NCBI RefSeq assembly: GCF_000686945.1
Contig: NZ_JMME01000006.1
Location: forward strand, 1 to 64,000
DNA: 64,000 nucleotides
Direction: 5' to 3'
Source: Selenomonas sp. AE3005
GTDB taxonomy: Bacteria > Bacillota > Negativicutes > Selenomonadales > Selenomonadaceae
In this document: positions 44,826 through 51,936 of the stretch, one piece after another
How positions within the stretch are numbered: the stretch's first letter is position 1
Layout of the letters: every line of letters starts with the position of its first letter
The notes under the pieces: generated by a model
Database searches by the model: none
Told to the model about the DNA's origin: nothing
The model's input: only the letters and a program-made list of their open reading frames with translations
Position numbers and translations under genes: made by a program

Positions 44826-45854
44826 ATGTTGCAATTTGATGATAATAAGCCTTTTATCATAGCGGAAATGAGTGGCAATCATAACCAGTCGTTAGAACGT
44901 GCCATGAAAATTGTCGAGGCGGCAGCAGAAACTGGCGTGGATGCGATAAAATTGCAGACTTATACGGCCGATACAATGACCATCGATAAGGATACAGATG
45001 AATTCTTTATCACAGATAAGGAGAGTCTTTGGCAAGGAGAGTCGTTGTATAACTTATACCAGAAGGCGTATACCCCATGGGATTGGCAGGAGAAATTATT
45101 TCGTCATGCTGAGGCGTTAGGCCTTATTTGTTTTAGCACGCCTTTTGACAATACGTCAGTTGATTTTCTTGAAGGTATTGGCTGTCCGATTTATAAAATA
45201 GCGTCTTTTGAAAATATAGATTTGCCATTGATTCGCAAGGTTGCGAAAACAGGTAAGCCCATCATAGCTTCTACGGGTATGGCCAGCGTGGCCGAACTGG
45301 ATGATATGGTTCGGACGGCGAGGGAAAACGGCTGTGAGGATTTGACCTTGCTTAAATGTACTAGTAGCTATCCAGCGACACCGGAAGGGACAAATCTGCG
45401 GACGATTCCTCATATGAAGGACTTGTTTAATTGTAAAGTGGGATTGTCCGACCATACGTTAGGAATAGGAGCTGCAGTGGCCAGTATTGCACTAGGCGCA
45501 ACGGTTATTGAAAAGCATTTTACGTTGTCACGAGCAGATGGCGGTGTGGATAGTGCATTTTCATTAGAACCGGAAGAGATGAAGCTGCTGGTGCGGGAAT
45601 GTAATACCGCATATCAAGCACTAGGGGAAATTTGCTATAATACACAGGAACAGGAAAAGAAATCTTTGCAATTTCGGCGCAGTTTATACATCGTCGAAGA
45701 TATGGAAAAAGGCGATGTGCTGACAGAAAAAAACTTGCGTAGCATACGTCCAGGGATGGGGTTAGCTCCGAAGTATTATGATGTGCTGCTAGGGAAGAAA
45801 GTGAGCCAAGCTGTAAAGCGTGGTTCTGCCATGGAGTGGAATTTGTTAGAGTGA
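44826..45854 (+). CDS. pseI: Pseudaminic acid synthase
   Basis: Encodes 342 residues. FIIAEMSGNHNQSLERAMKI (~10-29) and DAIKLQTYTADTMTID (~39-54) are the NeuB/PseI TIM-barrel signatures; GLSDHTLGIGAAVASIALGA and TVIEKHFTLSRADGGVDSAF (~211-250) are strongly PseI-like. A C-terminal SAF (antifreeze-like) domain spans ~285-340. It condenses the 6-deoxy-sugar with phosphoenolpyruvate. It starts two bases after the fusion gene stop. It is the last intact gene of the pathway; the DNA after it is rearranged. Confidence 0.95.
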   Translation: MLQFDDNKPFIIAEMSGNHNQSLERAMKIVEAAAETGVDAIKLQTYTADTMTIDKDTDEFFITDKESLWQGESLYNLYQKAYTPWDWQEKLFRHAEALGLICFSTPFDNTSVDFLEGIGCPIYKIASFENIDLPLIRKVAKTGKPIIASTGMASVAELDDMVRTARENGCEDLTLLKCTSSYPATPEGTNLRTIPHMKDLFNCKVGLSDHTLGIGAAVASIALGATVIEKHFTLSRADGGVDSAFSLEPEEMKLLVRECNTAYQALGEICYNTQEQEKKSLQFRRSLYIVEDMEKGDVLTEKNLRSIRPGMGLAPKYYDVLLGKKVSQAVKRGSAMEWNLLE

Positions 45855-45872
45855 TATTTGCAGGAGGAAAAG

Positions 45873-46040
45873 GTGAAGACGTATTTTAAATGGATAAAGG
45901 AATCTAAAACCACTTCTTTTGATATATGCTTCGTTCTTGGAACTGGTTGGAATGCACTACATGAAGCTTTACCAGTATTAGTCTGGATAAAGGAACATTA
46001 CAGAGATGTAAACATATTATCAATAGTGGGCGAGAGATAA
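45873..46040 (+). pseudogene. Truncated N-terminal gene fragment
   Basis: A GTG after GGAGGAAAAG opens 55 codons (KTYFKWIKESKTTSFDICFV, then LGTGWNALHEALPVLVWIKE) and stops at 46038. The RBS and hydrophobic beta-alpha start look like a real gene beginning, perhaps a glycosyltransferase or transfer protein, cut after its first alpha/beta unit. I do not recognise the family. It joins directly to an unrelated aminotransferase tail. Confidence 0.55.
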
Positions 46041-46365
46041 TTTAGCAGATTGGGCTAAGAAAAAGAATGTGACACTCTTCCCCACGACAGAAGGTTCTTC
46101 CTGCTGGTTCTTTGGAATTGTTTTGCCTGCTGAAGCAACATTAGAAGATGCAAAACAATTGTGTGCTGAGTTAAAGACAAAAGGAATTGAGGCACGTTCA
46201 TTTTGGAAACCGGTGCATTTGTAGAAACCTTATGCGGATTGTCCCAGTAGCGATATAAAAATTGCTGAAGGGGTTTGGCAACGGATTGTTACATTGCCAT
46301 GTAGTACTGGTATTACAGATAAGGAATTAGATGTTGTTGTTGCAAATTTTAAATTTTTAAAATAG
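46036..46365 (+). pseudogene. C-terminal fragment of a DegT/DnrJ/EryC1 aminotransferase with an internal stop
   Basis: The frame reads LADWAKKKNVTLFPTTEGSS, then a stretch ending IEARSFWKPVHL, a TAG stop (46222-46224), and KPYADCPSSDIKIAEGVWQR to a final stop at 46363. The FWKPVHLxKPY block and the GVWQRIVTLPCSTGI-like end are typical of the C-terminal domain of sugar aminotransferases of the LegC/PseC family. The TAG replaces what is probably CAG. There is no N-terminal PLP domain. It is a dead remnant, perhaps of a legionaminic-type pathway that preceded or accompanied the pse genes. Confidence 0.75.
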
Positions 46366-46387
46366 CTTATCTGAGGTTTTTAGTGAT

Positions 46388-46412
46388 GTAACCGCAAAAT
46401 AATACGGTGTAT
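46388..46412 (+). repeat. IS66-like left end
   Basis: A 25-base sequence beginning GTAACCGCAAAA and ending ACGGTGTAT. It starts with GTA as IS66 ends do and precedes a tnpA-like gene. A copy with one mismatch lies at 47128-47152 in the same orientation. Confidence 0.6.
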
Positions 46413-46520
46413 GTAAATTTTTCCTCCCAAATGAGATAATTGACTAAAATAAGCCACATGAAAAAGCTGAAAAACGTGAAAAAGCCGTTTTAGTCAAAAT
46501 TTGTCCGGGAGGTTTTTGTT

Positions 46521-46916
46521 ATGACTCAAATTCAGCAACTCAAGCAGCAACATTCTTTAGCATCCTGGAAGCAGACCATTCTTGCCCAACAGAACAGCGG
46601 GCTTACTGCCTCAGAATATTGCCGCCAGCAGAATATTAAGTACAATGCCTTTTACTATTGGCAACGCAAAATTCGCGAAGATTTTGCGACTTCTGCACTT
46701 CAGATCCCAAAAAAGGATGCGCCTGCTCCTGAATTTGCTACGTTGGCAACCGCTACCGTTACGGCCACAGTTCAAACCGCAACACTCCCATCTATGCTGA
46801 AACTTTCCTGTGGTCCCGTGAGCTTGGAAGTCAATGAGAAAACATCGAGAGATTTGCTTGCCAGAACGCTCGCGTATATCAAGGATGTGTTCTCGGTATA
46901 TTCAGTTTGCACATGA
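46521..46916 (+). mobile_element. IS66-family TnpA-like orf1, 3' end altered
   Basis: Encodes 131 residues. The N-terminal helix-turn-helix region LASWKQTILAQQNSGLTASE with YCRQQNIKYNAFYYWQRKIR (~13-54) is characteristic of the IS66 accessory protein TnpA. TCCGGGAGGT lies upstream, and TTGACTAAAA/TTTTAGTCAA (46440-46497) forms a hairpin before it. TnpB and the TnpC transposase are missing: the frame stops in foreign DNA (after LARTLAYIKDVF), so the element is a truncated, immobile relic. Confidence 0.8.
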
Positions 46917-47010
46917 GGCTGTGAAGGTGGGCAAGAATGTTTTGGTAGGGGAGTGCCGCGGCCATGTAGGCCACAATGTCTAAGAGCTTGAGAATTAGGG
47001 AGGCTTGTAG
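46917..47010 (+). other. Unassigned fragment after the IS66 relic
   Basis: One frame reads FAHEAVKVGKNVLVGECRGH then VGHNV and a stop at about 46981. It has the hexapeptide-like rhythm of an acyltransferase (VGKNVLVGE) but is too short to assign. It shows another join of unrelated DNA in this scar. Confidence 0.35.
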
Positions 47011-47044
47011 TAAAATTAACTTAAAACGTTTTAAGTTAATTTTA
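47011..47044. promoter_or_regulatory. Perfect 34-base palindrome upstream of an ATPase fragment
   Basis: Each 17-base arm (TAAAATTAACTTAAAAC and its reverse complement) meets at the central AC/GT with no loop. It lies 22 bases before the ATG of a broken ATPase gene, so it may have been that gene's operator. Confidence 0.6.
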
Positions 47045-47066
47045 TTTAAGAAAAGGTGGCGTGGAT

Positions 47067-47174
47067 ATGAGGTTCATAGGCCGTCAGCATGAGTTGGCCA
47101 TTATTAGACATAAGCTGGCCAGCAATCGTAACCGCAAAACAATACGGTGTATTCCATATACGAAAAGGACCTGA
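47067..47174 (+). pseudogene. N-terminal fragment of an AAA-type ATPase, interrupted by an IS66-like end
   Basis: ATG 47067 opens RFIGRQHELAIIRHKLASNR, a typical start of the DUF234-associated or archaeal-type ATPases (FIGRExEL). The match ends at 47127, where the IS66-like end begins; the frame then runs through it to a stop at 47172. GGTGGCGTGG precedes the ATG. The Walker motifs are lost. Confidence 0.65.
47128..47152 (+). repeat. Second IS66-like end, solo
   Basis: Twenty-four of 25 bases match 46388-46412 in the same orientation, then similarity stops. It interrupts the ATPase fragment and has no transposase genes next to it. Confidence 0.6.
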
Positions 47175-47194
47175 CCGGTAACGGTCAGGTCCTT
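47165..47194. terminator. Strong hairpin, possible terminator
   Basis: AAGGACCTGACC and GGTCAGGTCCTT form a perfect 12-bp stem around a 6-base loop, but no T run follows on either strand. Confidence 0.5.
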
Positions 47195-47256
47195 CGTAGG
47201 TTAGAGATATTTTTGTAGTATCGTATCTGATTGTTCAAATGTAAGGCGGGCTGTAA

Positions 47257-47290
47257 AAAAGAGATTCGTCGCTGTGGACGAATCTCTTTT
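47257..47290 (-). terminator. Terminator of the PRC-barrel/AEKAA operon
   Basis: AAAAGAGATTCGTC and GACGAATCTCTTTT form a perfect 14-bp stem with loop GCTGTG. On the minus strand it ends in TTTTTT. Confidence 0.92.
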
Positions 47291-47294
47291 GCTA

Positions 47295-48218
47295 TTACTG
47301 TACGTTCATGGACAGTTCAATGAACTTGTTTGCCAGTTTGGCTTTCTGGAGGACTTCTTCGGTGATGTCCTGGCCGGCCTCTACGATAACGATGCCGTTA
47401 TCCATCTTAATGTCGCGAGCGGCTTTTTTACCCAGGAGAAATCGACGATGGCGTTCCTCGGACGCTTTGTCGGCAGCGGCCTGTTTAGCGGCGTCTGCCT
47501 TGGGAGCCTCTTTCTTAGGCTCTGCTTTGGGTGCCGGAGCAGCCTTCGGGGCCTCTTTCTTGGGTTCAGCTTTGGGTTCCGGTTTTACTTCTTCAGCTTT
47601 GGAAGCCTCTTCTTTTTTCGGTTCTTCAGCTTTCGGAGCCGGAGCCTCAGCTTTGGGTTCTTCCGATTTTTCTTCGGCTTTCGGAGCCTCAGGTGCCGGT
47701 GCTGCTGCCTGAACCGGTGCCGGTTCAGCCTTAGGCGTTACATCATTTTTTTTTTCCCCGTTGGGGTCAATAACCGTTACCTGCTTACCAAAGATAGAAA
47801 TTTGGTCAGTGCCGATATCGGAAGTGGTTCCATCGGGGGCAGTGATTTCGCATTTTTCGATTTTGCCATCGTCGCCGATGTACAGTTCAGTTACTTTGCC
47901 CTGAATGGTACCGGATTTGGTGATGGCTTTGGTGTCGATGATGCGGATATTTTCATCCAGCAGCGTTTCATAGTCGCCGGCAGCATCGAGCGTCAGGATA
48001 TTTTCGCTGTTGGTGATGGTGACAGCGTCGTCACCGATGGCGATAACGGATTCATAAGGAATGAGTTTTACGCCGCGGTACCAGTCAGCGTCTTCGATAG
48101 TGATAGCTGCTACGGTGCCGTTTTTGGCATCAATCAGGAGTGTCTTGCTGACACCAAGTTCACGACCTTCAGTGATGCTAATGATGGGCAGGCCCAAGAT
48201 TTCTACACTTTTTTTCAT
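47295..48218 (-). CDS. PRC-barrel domain protein with Pro/Ala/Glu/Lys-rich linker
   Basis: Encodes 307 residues. The first ~155 residues contain two PRC-barrel-like units (LGLPIISITEGRELGVSKTL ~8-27; GTIQGKVTELYIGDDGKIEK ~104-123), a fold found in photosynthetic and RNA-processing proteins that often acts as an adaptor. Residues ~165-245 are low-complexity (PKAE, PKKEA repeats), likely extended. A C-terminal segment (~250-307) ends in NKFIELSMNVQ. No signal peptide. It is translated 14 bases after the AEKAA-repeat membrane protein. The A10 tract (T at 47746-47755) at GEKKND is a possible slippage site. Function unknown. Confidence 0.72.
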   Translation of the reverse strand: MKKSVEILGLPIISITEGRELGVSKTLLIDAKNGTVAAITIEDADWYRGVKLIPYESVIAIGDDAVTITNSENILTLDAAGDYETLLDENIRIIDTKAITKSGTIQGKVTELYIGDDGKIEKCEITAPDGTTSDIGTDQISIFGKQVTVIDPNGEKKNDVTPKAEPAPVQAAAPAPEAPKAEEKSEEPKAEAPAPKAEEPKKEEASKAEEVKPEPKAEPKKEAPKAAPAPKAEPKKEAPKADAAKQAAADKASEERHRRFLLGKKAARDIKMDNGIVIVEAGQDITEEVLQKAKLANKFIELSMNVQ

Positions 48219-48232
48219 TAAAATTCCTCCAA

Positions 48233-49393
48233 TTAATTTGCGGCTCTGTCATTTTGTGACTGGAATTCGGTTTCGATTTCCTGCATGATACTTCCCGGTA
48301 TTTTGGGGAAGGGCGTAGAGAGCGCAGAATGTTTGGCTAGTATATCCTGAACGATACCAAGATAGCGGATGTTTTTGGCAAACTCCTGCCGCATGGCATC
48401 GTTGTCAGCAATTATCGGTAAATGCATGGCCTTGGCATAGGTGGCAACAGCGCCACGGTAGTCGGCCTGCTCTTTATAAAGGTTGCCCAGCTCGATAATG
48501 AGGAAGGGCATGTAATCGTCGTCGCTGAAACGGGCGATTGCCTCTTGATAGGCAAAAATTGCATCCTGAGGCTGCTGGTCCTTGGTGGCATACGCAAAGT
48601 CGAGAATGTCGTCCAAAGAATTCATGTTGCCTAGCTTAGCCTGCAATTCCTGCTGGTGGGCAGCTTTTTCAGCAGCGGCTTTTTCAGCAGCGGCTTTTTC
48701 AGCAGCGGCCTTTTCAGCAGCAGCTTTTTCAGCAGCAGCTTTTTCAGCAGCAGCTTTTTCGGCAGCGGCCTTTTCAGCAGCGGCCTTTTCGGCAGCGGCC
48801 TTTTCAGCAGCGGCCTTTTCAGCAGCCGCCTTTTCAGCAGCCGCTTTTTCAGCAGCGGCTTTTTCGGCAGCGGCTTTTTCGGCAGCAGCTTTTTCAGCAG
48901 CAGCTTTTTCAGCAGCCAGTGCCTCGGCGGCACGCACGGCCTCTTCTGCCTCCTGTTTGGCTGCTAAGCGTGCAGCCACGGCAGGATCTGCCGGTGTTGT
49001 AGTTTCGCCATCTGCTGGTGCTGGGCTCGGTGTTTCCGCAGCCAATTTTTCCTCAGGTGGAGGTGCCGGCATATCTTCCGGTGCCAGGATTTCCGTAGCC
49101 AATGATGTGTAATTTCCAGCCACAGCCTCTTCCCGGCGCAGCAGGCGTTCGTTGAAAAAGGTGACGGCAGCGGCTGCTGTTATTACTAATATTCCCAGCC
49201 GCAGATAATGGGCGCGGTCGAGGAATGGGCTCATGGAAATAGCCGCACCGTTGACAATGAACGCCATAACGGCACAGAAGACCAAGGAGCTCCACTTTAT
49301 TTCAATACTGAAAAAGTGGCAAAGTTTATAAATAAGGAAGATGCTGACGGCCATAATGGAACCTGTTATCAGGATGAATGTCGTGTTACTCAC
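48233..49393 (-). CDS. Membrane protein with AEKAA repeat coiled coil and TPR-like C-terminus
   Basis: Encodes 386 residues from a GTG after AGGAAGAG. Three hydrophobic segments occupy residues ~5-80. A Pro-rich region follows (~105-130), then about 17 tandem AEKAA units (~157-245), predicted to be a long alanine-rich helix. The C-terminal ~120 residues (ILDFAYATKDQQPQDAIFAY, IIELGNLYKEQADYRGAVAT) look like TPR repeats. The N-terminus resembles small inner-membrane scaffold proteins, and the helix could span periplasm or cytoplasm like TolA. Co-transcribed with the PRC-barrel gene. I do not recognise the family. Confidence 0.65.
   Translation of the reverse strand: MSNTTFILITGSIMAVSIFLIYKLCHFFSIEIKWSSLVFCAVMAFIVNGAAISMSPFLDRAHYLRLGILVITAAAAVTFFNERLLRREEAVAGNYTSLATEILAPEDMPAPPPEEKLAAETPSPAPADGETTTPADPAVAARLAAKQEAEEAVRAAEALAAEKAAAEKAAAEKAAAEKAAAEKAAAEKAAAEKAAAEKAAAEKAAAEKAAAEKAAAEKAAAEKAAAEKAAAEKAAAEKAAAEKAAHQQELQAKLGNMNSLDDILDFAYATKDQQPQDAIFAYQEAIARFSDDDYMPFLIIELGNLYKEQADYRGAVATYAKAMHLPIIADNDAMRQEFAKNIRYLGIVQDILAKHSALSTPFPKIPGSIMQEIETEFQSQNDRAAN
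48663..48917 (-). repeat. 15-base tandem repeat encoding AEKAA
   Basis: About 17 copies of a 15-base unit (plus strand CTTTTTCAGCAGCGG and variants) run head to tail in frame. Third-position differences (GCA/GCC/GCG/GCT) separate units, so the array is not freshly made, but copy number may still vary among strains. Confidence 0.9.
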
Positions 49394-49593
49394 CTCTTCC
49401 TGGTAGGTAATATAGTTATTCGACTTTCAATGAAAGTCTGAAAAATTCTGCTAATGTATGCATTATGCAAAAATTAGCAAACCGTCTTCAATATTATAGC
49501 ACATTTATGCGTGTTTTGGTGTATAATTTTTGTTAAAGCACGATGATAGCGGAATTATTCTTCAATATATTATTAGGAAAGGAATGGTCGGCA

Positions 49594-51276
49594 ATGATGT
49601 TTGAGCAGGAGGCGGTGGTACACCATGCCAGTGGCATCCATGCCCGCATTGCAGCGATGGTGGTGCAGCGGGCCAAGGAGCTGGGGGAAAAGTACGCGAC
49701 GCCTCTGTTTTTGCGCAGCAGGCACAGTGAACGGTTTGAAATGCGCAGTCTGATGAAATTGGTGGCGCTGAAAATTTGCAAGGGCGATTCGCTGTTTGTA
49801 TCGGCTGAGGGGGACGCCGGCCGGCAGGCGGTTTATGAAATGGTGCGCTTTTTGGAAAGCGATTTTGAAATGTGCGAACCGCAGAAGATTCATGAGATGG
49901 ATAAACTGCTCCATGAAAATGCTCTGATGCAGGAACGCCTGCAGATGATATTGGAGGCTGTGCAGGACGGCATCTGTGTGGTGGACCGCACTGGGGAGAT
50001 TACCTATGTAAATCCATCTTACCTGCGGATTGTCCATAAGACGCCGGAAATGGTCATGGGGCAGAATGTCTTTAAGACGGCACCGGAAGGCAACCGCTGT
50101 GCGGTGCTTCGCACCGGCGTGGCCCGTATCGGCAGTATCAGCCGCAAAAAGGACGGTACTACGGTTGTGGCCAATGTCAATCCGATTTTCGTCAACGGCG
50201 AAATCGCTGGCGTGGTGTCCGTTATTAAGGATATCACGGAGCTGCAGAATCTTATGGCCCGGCTCTCGCAGGTTTCGGCCAAGGCTGAGTATCTGGAGCA
50301 GGAATTGCTGCGGACGAAGAAAACAGCCAATGCTTTTGCCAATTACATAGGCAAGAGCGGCAAGGTTGTGGACGTGCTGGCACTGGCCACGAAGGCGGCG
50401 CAGTCCGGGGCTACGGTACTGATTCGCGGTGAAAGCGGTACTGGTAAGGAAGTTATTGCCGAGGGGATACATTACGCCAGTGAACGGCGCCGGGGGCCGT
50501 TTATCCGTGTGAACTGCGGCGCCATTCCGGGGACGTTGCTGGAGTCAGAACTGTTCGGCCATGAGAAGGGGGCTTTTACGGGAGCGGTAAAGCGCAAGCT
50601 GGGCAAGTTTGAACTGGCTGACCATGGGACGATTTTCCTCGATGAAATCGGGGAGATGGACAAGAAAATGCAGGTGAAACTCCTGCGTGTCCTGCAACAG
50701 AAGGAATTTGACCGGGTGGGCGGCGAGGAAACCGTGCATGTAGACGTGCGTATTATTGCTGCAACCAACCGGCAGCTGGAGGCTATGGTCAAGGACGGGA
50801 CGTTCCGTGATGATTTGTACTACCGTCTGAACGTTATTCCCATAATCCTGCCGCCGCTGCGTGAGCGCATTGATGATATTCCCCTGTTGGTGGAGCATTT
50901 TGTGGAGAAAATCAGCGTGGCCACAGGCAAGAATGTCAGCAGCATTACGCCGGAGGCGATGGATATCCTCATGCGTTATAAGTGGCTGGGCAATGTGCGT
51001 GAACTGGAAAATGTCATTGAACGGGTGATAACCCTGATGGACAGCGACACCATAACCGTGGCCGCCCTGCCTTCCTATATTAAAGGGGAGGCGGCGGACA
51101 AGGAAGTACGGCAGCTTGATACGGACAGCGCGGTTCTGCCATGGGAGGAATATGAAAAACGCATTATCGCCAAAGCACTGAAACAGTGCGGCAGTTTTAA
51201 TGCGGCTGCCAAGGAACTGAAAATTACGCATAAAACAGTGGCCGCCAAGGCGCGCAAGTATGGTTTGTCAGAGTGA
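49594..51276 (+). CDS. Sigma54-dependent transcriptional activator with N-terminal HPr-like and PAS domains
   Basis: Encodes 560 residues. Residues ~1-85 form an HPr-like domain that keeps the phosphorylatable His (ASGIHARIAAM) and a Ser46-like site (RSLMKLVALK). A PAS domain follows (~110-215; VQDGICVVDRTGEITYVNPS). Residues ~255-490 are the AAA+ domain: Walker A GESGTGKE, the sigma54-contact GAFTGA, Walker B ELADHGTIFLDE and a R-finger region. The C-terminus (~515-560) is a Fis-type HTH (GSFNAAAKELKITHKTVAAK). ATG 49594 follows AGGAAAGG. Directly downstream lie three palindromes and a -24/-12 promoter ahead of ptsH, so it most probably senses PTS phosphorylation and activates ptsHI. Confidence 0.92.
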   Translation: MMFEQEAVVHHASGIHARIAAMVVQRAKELGEKYATPLFLRSRHSERFEMRSLMKLVALKICKGDSLFVSAEGDAGRQAVYEMVRFLESDFEMCEPQKIHEMDKLLHENALMQERLQMILEAVQDGICVVDRTGEITYVNPSYLRIVHKTPEMVMGQNVFKTAPEGNRCAVLRTGVARIGSISRKKDGTTVVANVNPIFVNGEIAGVVSVIKDITELQNLMARLSQVSAKAEYLEQELLRTKKTANAFANYIGKSGKVVDVLALATKAAQSGATVLIRGESGTGKEVIAEGIHYASERRRGPFIRVNCGAIPGTLLESELFGHEKGAFTGAVKRKLGKFELADHGTIFLDEIGEMDKKMQVKLLRVLQQKEFDRVGGEETVHVDVRIIAATNRQLEAMVKDGTFRDDLYYRLNVIPIILPPLRERIDDIPLLVEHFVEKISVATGKNVSSITPEAMDILMRYKWLGNVRELENVIERVITLMDSDTITVAALPSYIKGEAADKEVRQLDTDSAVLPWEEYEKRIIAKALKQCGSFNAAAKELKITHKTVAAKARKYGLSE

Positions 51277-51343
51277 TTGGTAAAATATACCATGATTGGT
51301 AAATATTACCAAGAAAAACAGCAAAGTTGGTAATATTTACCAA
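51277..51343 (+). promoter_or_regulatory. Three palindromic upstream activator sites
   Basis: TTGGTAAAATATACCA (51277-51292), TTGGTAAATATTACCAA (51296-51312) and TTGGTAATATTTACCAA (51327-51343) share the pattern TTGGTAA..TTACCAA. They lie 120-185 bases before the sigma54 promoter, the usual distance for enhancer-binding proteins, and just after the activator gene. Confidence 0.85.
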
Positions 51344-51461
51344 AATAATTATTGACTGTTGGTGTTTGACACATAATGCATATTATTTTTAAAGTTCCGC
51401 AGGCCTTATATTATGGGACATATGCCCTGTTTTAGAAAAAAATACCAATGATTTCTAAAGT

Positions 51462-51477
51462 TGGCACGGCAGTTGCA
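51462..51477 (+). promoter_or_regulatory. Sigma54 (-24/-12) promoter of ptsHI
   Basis: TGGCACGGCAGTTGCA is an almost perfect sigma54 promoter: GG of the -24 box at 51463-51464 and GC of the -12 box at 51475-51476, spaced by 12 bases. It is 87 bases before ptsH. Confidence 0.93.
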
Positions 51478-51563
51478 TTATTATAGGGCAGTTAAGTTAT
51501 TTCATGTTCGCAGGCCGCGTCAGGCGGTTGGAATATGGTTATGTAAAGAGGAGAGATTTAAAA

Positions 51564-51830
51564 ATGACTCAGGAAACTGTAACGATTGAAAACAAGACTG
51601 GTATCCATGCCCGCCCGGCATCCATCTTCGTACAGACGGCTACGAAGTTCAAGTCCAAGGTTCAGATTCAGGCTAAGGGCAAGACTGTTGATGCCAAGTC
51701 CATTCTCATGATCATGAGCATGGGTCTTGTAAAAGGCACGGAAATCACGATCGTTGCTGATGGTCCGGACGAAGCTGATGCTGTAAAAGCTCTGAAGGAA
51801 CTGGTTGATTCCAAGTTCGGCGAAGAATAA
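51564..51830 (+). CDS. ptsH: Phosphocarrier protein HPr
   Basis: Encodes 88 residues. TGIHARPAS (~11-19) carries the active-site His15, and DAKSILMIMSMGLVKGTEI (~43-61) contains the regulatory Ser46 region of Firmicute HPr. It relays phosphate from EI to sugar-specific EII proteins and, when Ser-phosphorylated, acts in carbon catabolite control. ATG 51564 follows AAGAGGAGAG; a longer in-frame ORF reaches 51504 across the leader. Transcription should start from the sigma54 promoter. Confidence 0.97.
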   Translation: MTQETVTIENKTGIHARPASIFVQTATKFKSKVQIQAKGKTVDAKSILMIMSMGLVKGTEITIVADGPDEADAVKALKELVDSKFGEE

Positions 51831-51851
51831 TCATTAACCTGTAAGGTTAGG

Positions 51852-51894
51852 GCGCCTTCTTTCCAAGGAGATGGAAACTTTGGAGGAAGGCGTT
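51852..51894 (+). promoter_or_regulatory. Hairpin between ptsH and ptsI
   Basis: CGCCTTC and GAAGGCG, with TTTCCAA and TTGGA inside, form an interrupted stem. It has no long T run, so partial termination or mRNA stabilisation of the ptsH part is more likely than full termination. Confidence 0.5.
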
Positions 51895-51936
51895 TCTTGT
51901 GTATATATAATGGTATGTGAATCAGGGGGAAAGAAA

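Noticed and set aside
46521-46916. Intact IS66 element
   Set aside because: Only tnpA and left-end-like sequence remain; tnpB, tnpC and an inverted right end are missing.
47274-48221. Long plus-strand ORF of 315 codons opposite the PRC-barrel gene
   Set aside because: Its low-complexity Phe/Gly/Ser content comes from the repetitive linker; the minus-strand frame has recognisable domains, an RBS and a terminator.
48582-49112. Plus-strand ORF rich in Ala/Phe/Ser repeats
   Set aside because: It is the antisense reading of the 15-base AEKAA repeat, which stays open in several frames; no RBS or family match.
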